From SYFY01 sp041752315 (GTDB lineage: Bacteria; Pseudomonadota; Gammaproteobacteria; Pseudomonadales; Azotimanducaceae), in assembly GCA_041752315.1 (NCBI GenBank), contig JBGSHJ010000049.1:124001-188000 (forward strand): DNA of 64,000 nt. Reading direction: 5' to 3'. This document shows, piece after piece, positions 63,351 to 64,000 of this stretch. Within the stretch, counting starts at the first letter, position 1; every line of letters starts with the position of its first letter. Position numbers and translations under genes: made by a program. Under the pieces are notes generated by a model. The model was given only the letters and a program-made list of their open reading frames with translations, ran no database searches and was not told where the DNA came from.

Positions 63351-63379
63351 AGTCTACCGATGCCGTCCGGACCTGTAAA
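63351..63379 (-). promoter_or_regulatory. Sigma-70 promoter of the guaB–guaA–tadA–purL genes
   Basis: On the minus strand TTTACA (63374-63379) and TAGACT (63351-63356) are exactly 17 bases apart, matching five and four consensus positions. The start would be near 63344, leaving an untranslated leader of about 17 bases before the guaB ATG. From 63380 to 63543 no further gene or signal was recognised. Confidence 0.65.
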
Positions 63380-63543
63380 TTCCACCGACCGAAGAACCTC
63401 CGTGTGCAGGCGTGAGAAGGCCGTCACCGCGGACCCTGGGCTGGTGTTGCGCGGGCGTTTCGCGGGCGTTGACCGGGTATTGCACGACTGCTGGCAACGA
63501 TCCCGGATCGGGACTAACATCGGGCTTTTCTCAGGGGTTGATC

Positions 63544-63732
63544 ATGCGGCGAACAGCTTGGGCGTTGTTGACTGCGTACCCGCTATCCGGATTCGCGCAC
63601 GAAGGTCATGGCAGCTTGTCGAATTCGGTTCTGCACCAGATCGGCGAGCCGCAACATCTTCTGCCATTGCTTCTGGTCCTGGCCGGGCTGCTGGCATTGG
63701 CCGTGAAACGCAAGCTCCACAAGAACCGGTAA
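63544..63732 (+). CDS. Small secreted or membrane-anchored peptide with HxGH motif
   Basis: A 62-residue frame starting at ATG 63544, preceded by AGGGG. It has a signal-like start (MRRTAWALLTAYPLSGFA), then HEGHG. A short soluble stretch and a C-terminal membrane helix (LLPLLLVLAGLLALAV) follow, ending in a basic tail KRKLHKN. The HEGHG motif just after a predicted signal cleavage occurs in some metal-handling membrane proteins, but no family was recognised. It lies between divergent guaB and the convergent acyl-CoA dehydrogenase. Confidence 0.6.
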   Translation: MRRTAWALLTAYPLSGFAHEGHGSLSNSVLHQIGEPQHLLPLLLVLAGLLALAVKRKLHKNR

Positions 63733-63760
63733 CCGGCCTGCTTGTGTTGACTGCGCAGTT

Positions 63761-64000
63761 TCAGTAGCTGCGCGGCAAACCCAATACGTTCTGCGCCACG
63801 AAATTGAGCACCATGTTGTTCGAGATCGGTGCCGTTCGCCACAATCGCACTTCACGCCACTTCCGCTCGATGTGGTACTCGCTCGCAAACGCAAAACCAC
63901 CAAAGGTCTGGAACGTCTGATCCGCAGCGTACCAGGCTGCTTCCGACGCCAGGAACTTGGCTATGTTCGCCGCTTCACCACAATCCTGACCGCTGTCGTA
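63761..64000 (-). CDS. Acyl-CoA dehydrogenase, C-terminal part (cut by window edge)
   Basis: Reading leftwards from the right edge gives 79 residues and a stop at 63761. The pieces AKFLASEAAWYAADQTFQTF, GGFAFASEYHIERKWREVRL and ISNNMVLNFVAQNVLGLPRS match the C-terminal helical domain of acyl-CoA dehydrogenases. QxFGGxGF is the FAD-contact motif and the Arg-rich helix precedes the end. The start and the catalytic Glu region are outside the window, so substrate cannot be inferred. Convergent with the small peptide gene. Confidence 0.88.
   Translation of the reverse strand, partial: YDSGQDCGEAANIAKFLASEAAWYAADQTFQTFGGFAFASEYHIERKWREVRLWRTAPISNNMVLNFVAQNVLGLPRSY

Overview
The window is GC-rich chromosomal DNA from a gammaproteobacterium. 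The evidence is gene order as well as the proteins themselves. Recognisable conserved blocks are rpoE–anti-sigma–rseC–degP–lepA–lepB–DUF4845–rnc–era–recO, nadB next to ygfX/sdhE with divergent ygfZ, xerD–dsbC–hom–recJ–prfB–lysS, rpsP–rimM–trmD–rplS, ffh–ypjD–corC, and guaB–guaA–tadA–purL. The species cannot be named from the sequence. A valine-catabolic cluster and a class III CoA-transferase point to a heterotroph that uses acyl-CoA chemistry. No rRNA, tRNA, IS element, phage gene or CRISPR array was seen.

Layout. 1-1.1 kb: rsmJ (cut by the edge) and tsaB. 1.1-2.3 kb: moeA on the other strand. 2.4-7.2 kb (minus): an MscS-type channel gene cut in two by an in-frame TAG, adk, and a RelA without its zinc-finger region. 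7.3-17.8 kb (minus): the envelope-stress and ribosome-maturation run rlmD, recO, era, rnc, DUF4845, lepB, lepA, degP, rseC, an unusual anti-sigma fusion, and rpoE. A near-consensus sigma-E promoter lies between rpoE and the fusion. 18-22 kb: nadB, ygfX/sdhE, ygfZ, HDOD protein. 22.2-25 kb: valine degradation (mmsB, 3-hydroxyisobutyryl-CoA hydrolase, enoyl-CoA hydratase). 25-33.2 kb: ung, lysS, prfB with its +1 frameshift site, recJ, hom, dsbC, xerD. 33.2-33.6 kb: a non-coding stretch with a sigma-54-type promoter and three strong hairpins with C-rich loops, a candidate small RNA. 33.6-35.8 kb: rplS–trmD–rimM–rpsP. 35.9-44.6 kb: an accessory block (Nif11-like and EthD proteins, VOC protein, SDR, RibD-like reductase, TetR regulator and RND efflux pair) sitting where ffh would normally adjoin rpsP. 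44.6-48.2 kb: ffh, ypjD, corC. 48.2-50.1 kb: leuA with a promoter and a leucine-rich leader peptide. 50.2-51.8 kb: rhlE. 51.8-54.8 kb: CaiB-type CoA-transferase, purT, gamma-carbonic anhydrase. 54.9-55.9 kb: DUF3135 and Nudix. 56-63.4 kb: purL–tadA–guaA–guaB. 63.5-64 kb: a small secreted or membrane peptide and the C-terminus of an acyl-CoA dehydrogenase.

Genes in the operons are tightly packed, often with 4-base ATGA/GTGA overlaps, and GTG starts are common. Three genes (moeA, xerD, ypjD) have no ATG/GTG/TTG at the position where family homology begins, so unusual starts are proposed for them. The most interesting observations are the C-rich-loop RNA candidate at 33.3 kb, the RseA/RseB-C fusion with its own sigma-E promoter, the leuA leader, the broken MscS gene, and the accessory block splitting ffh from rpsP.
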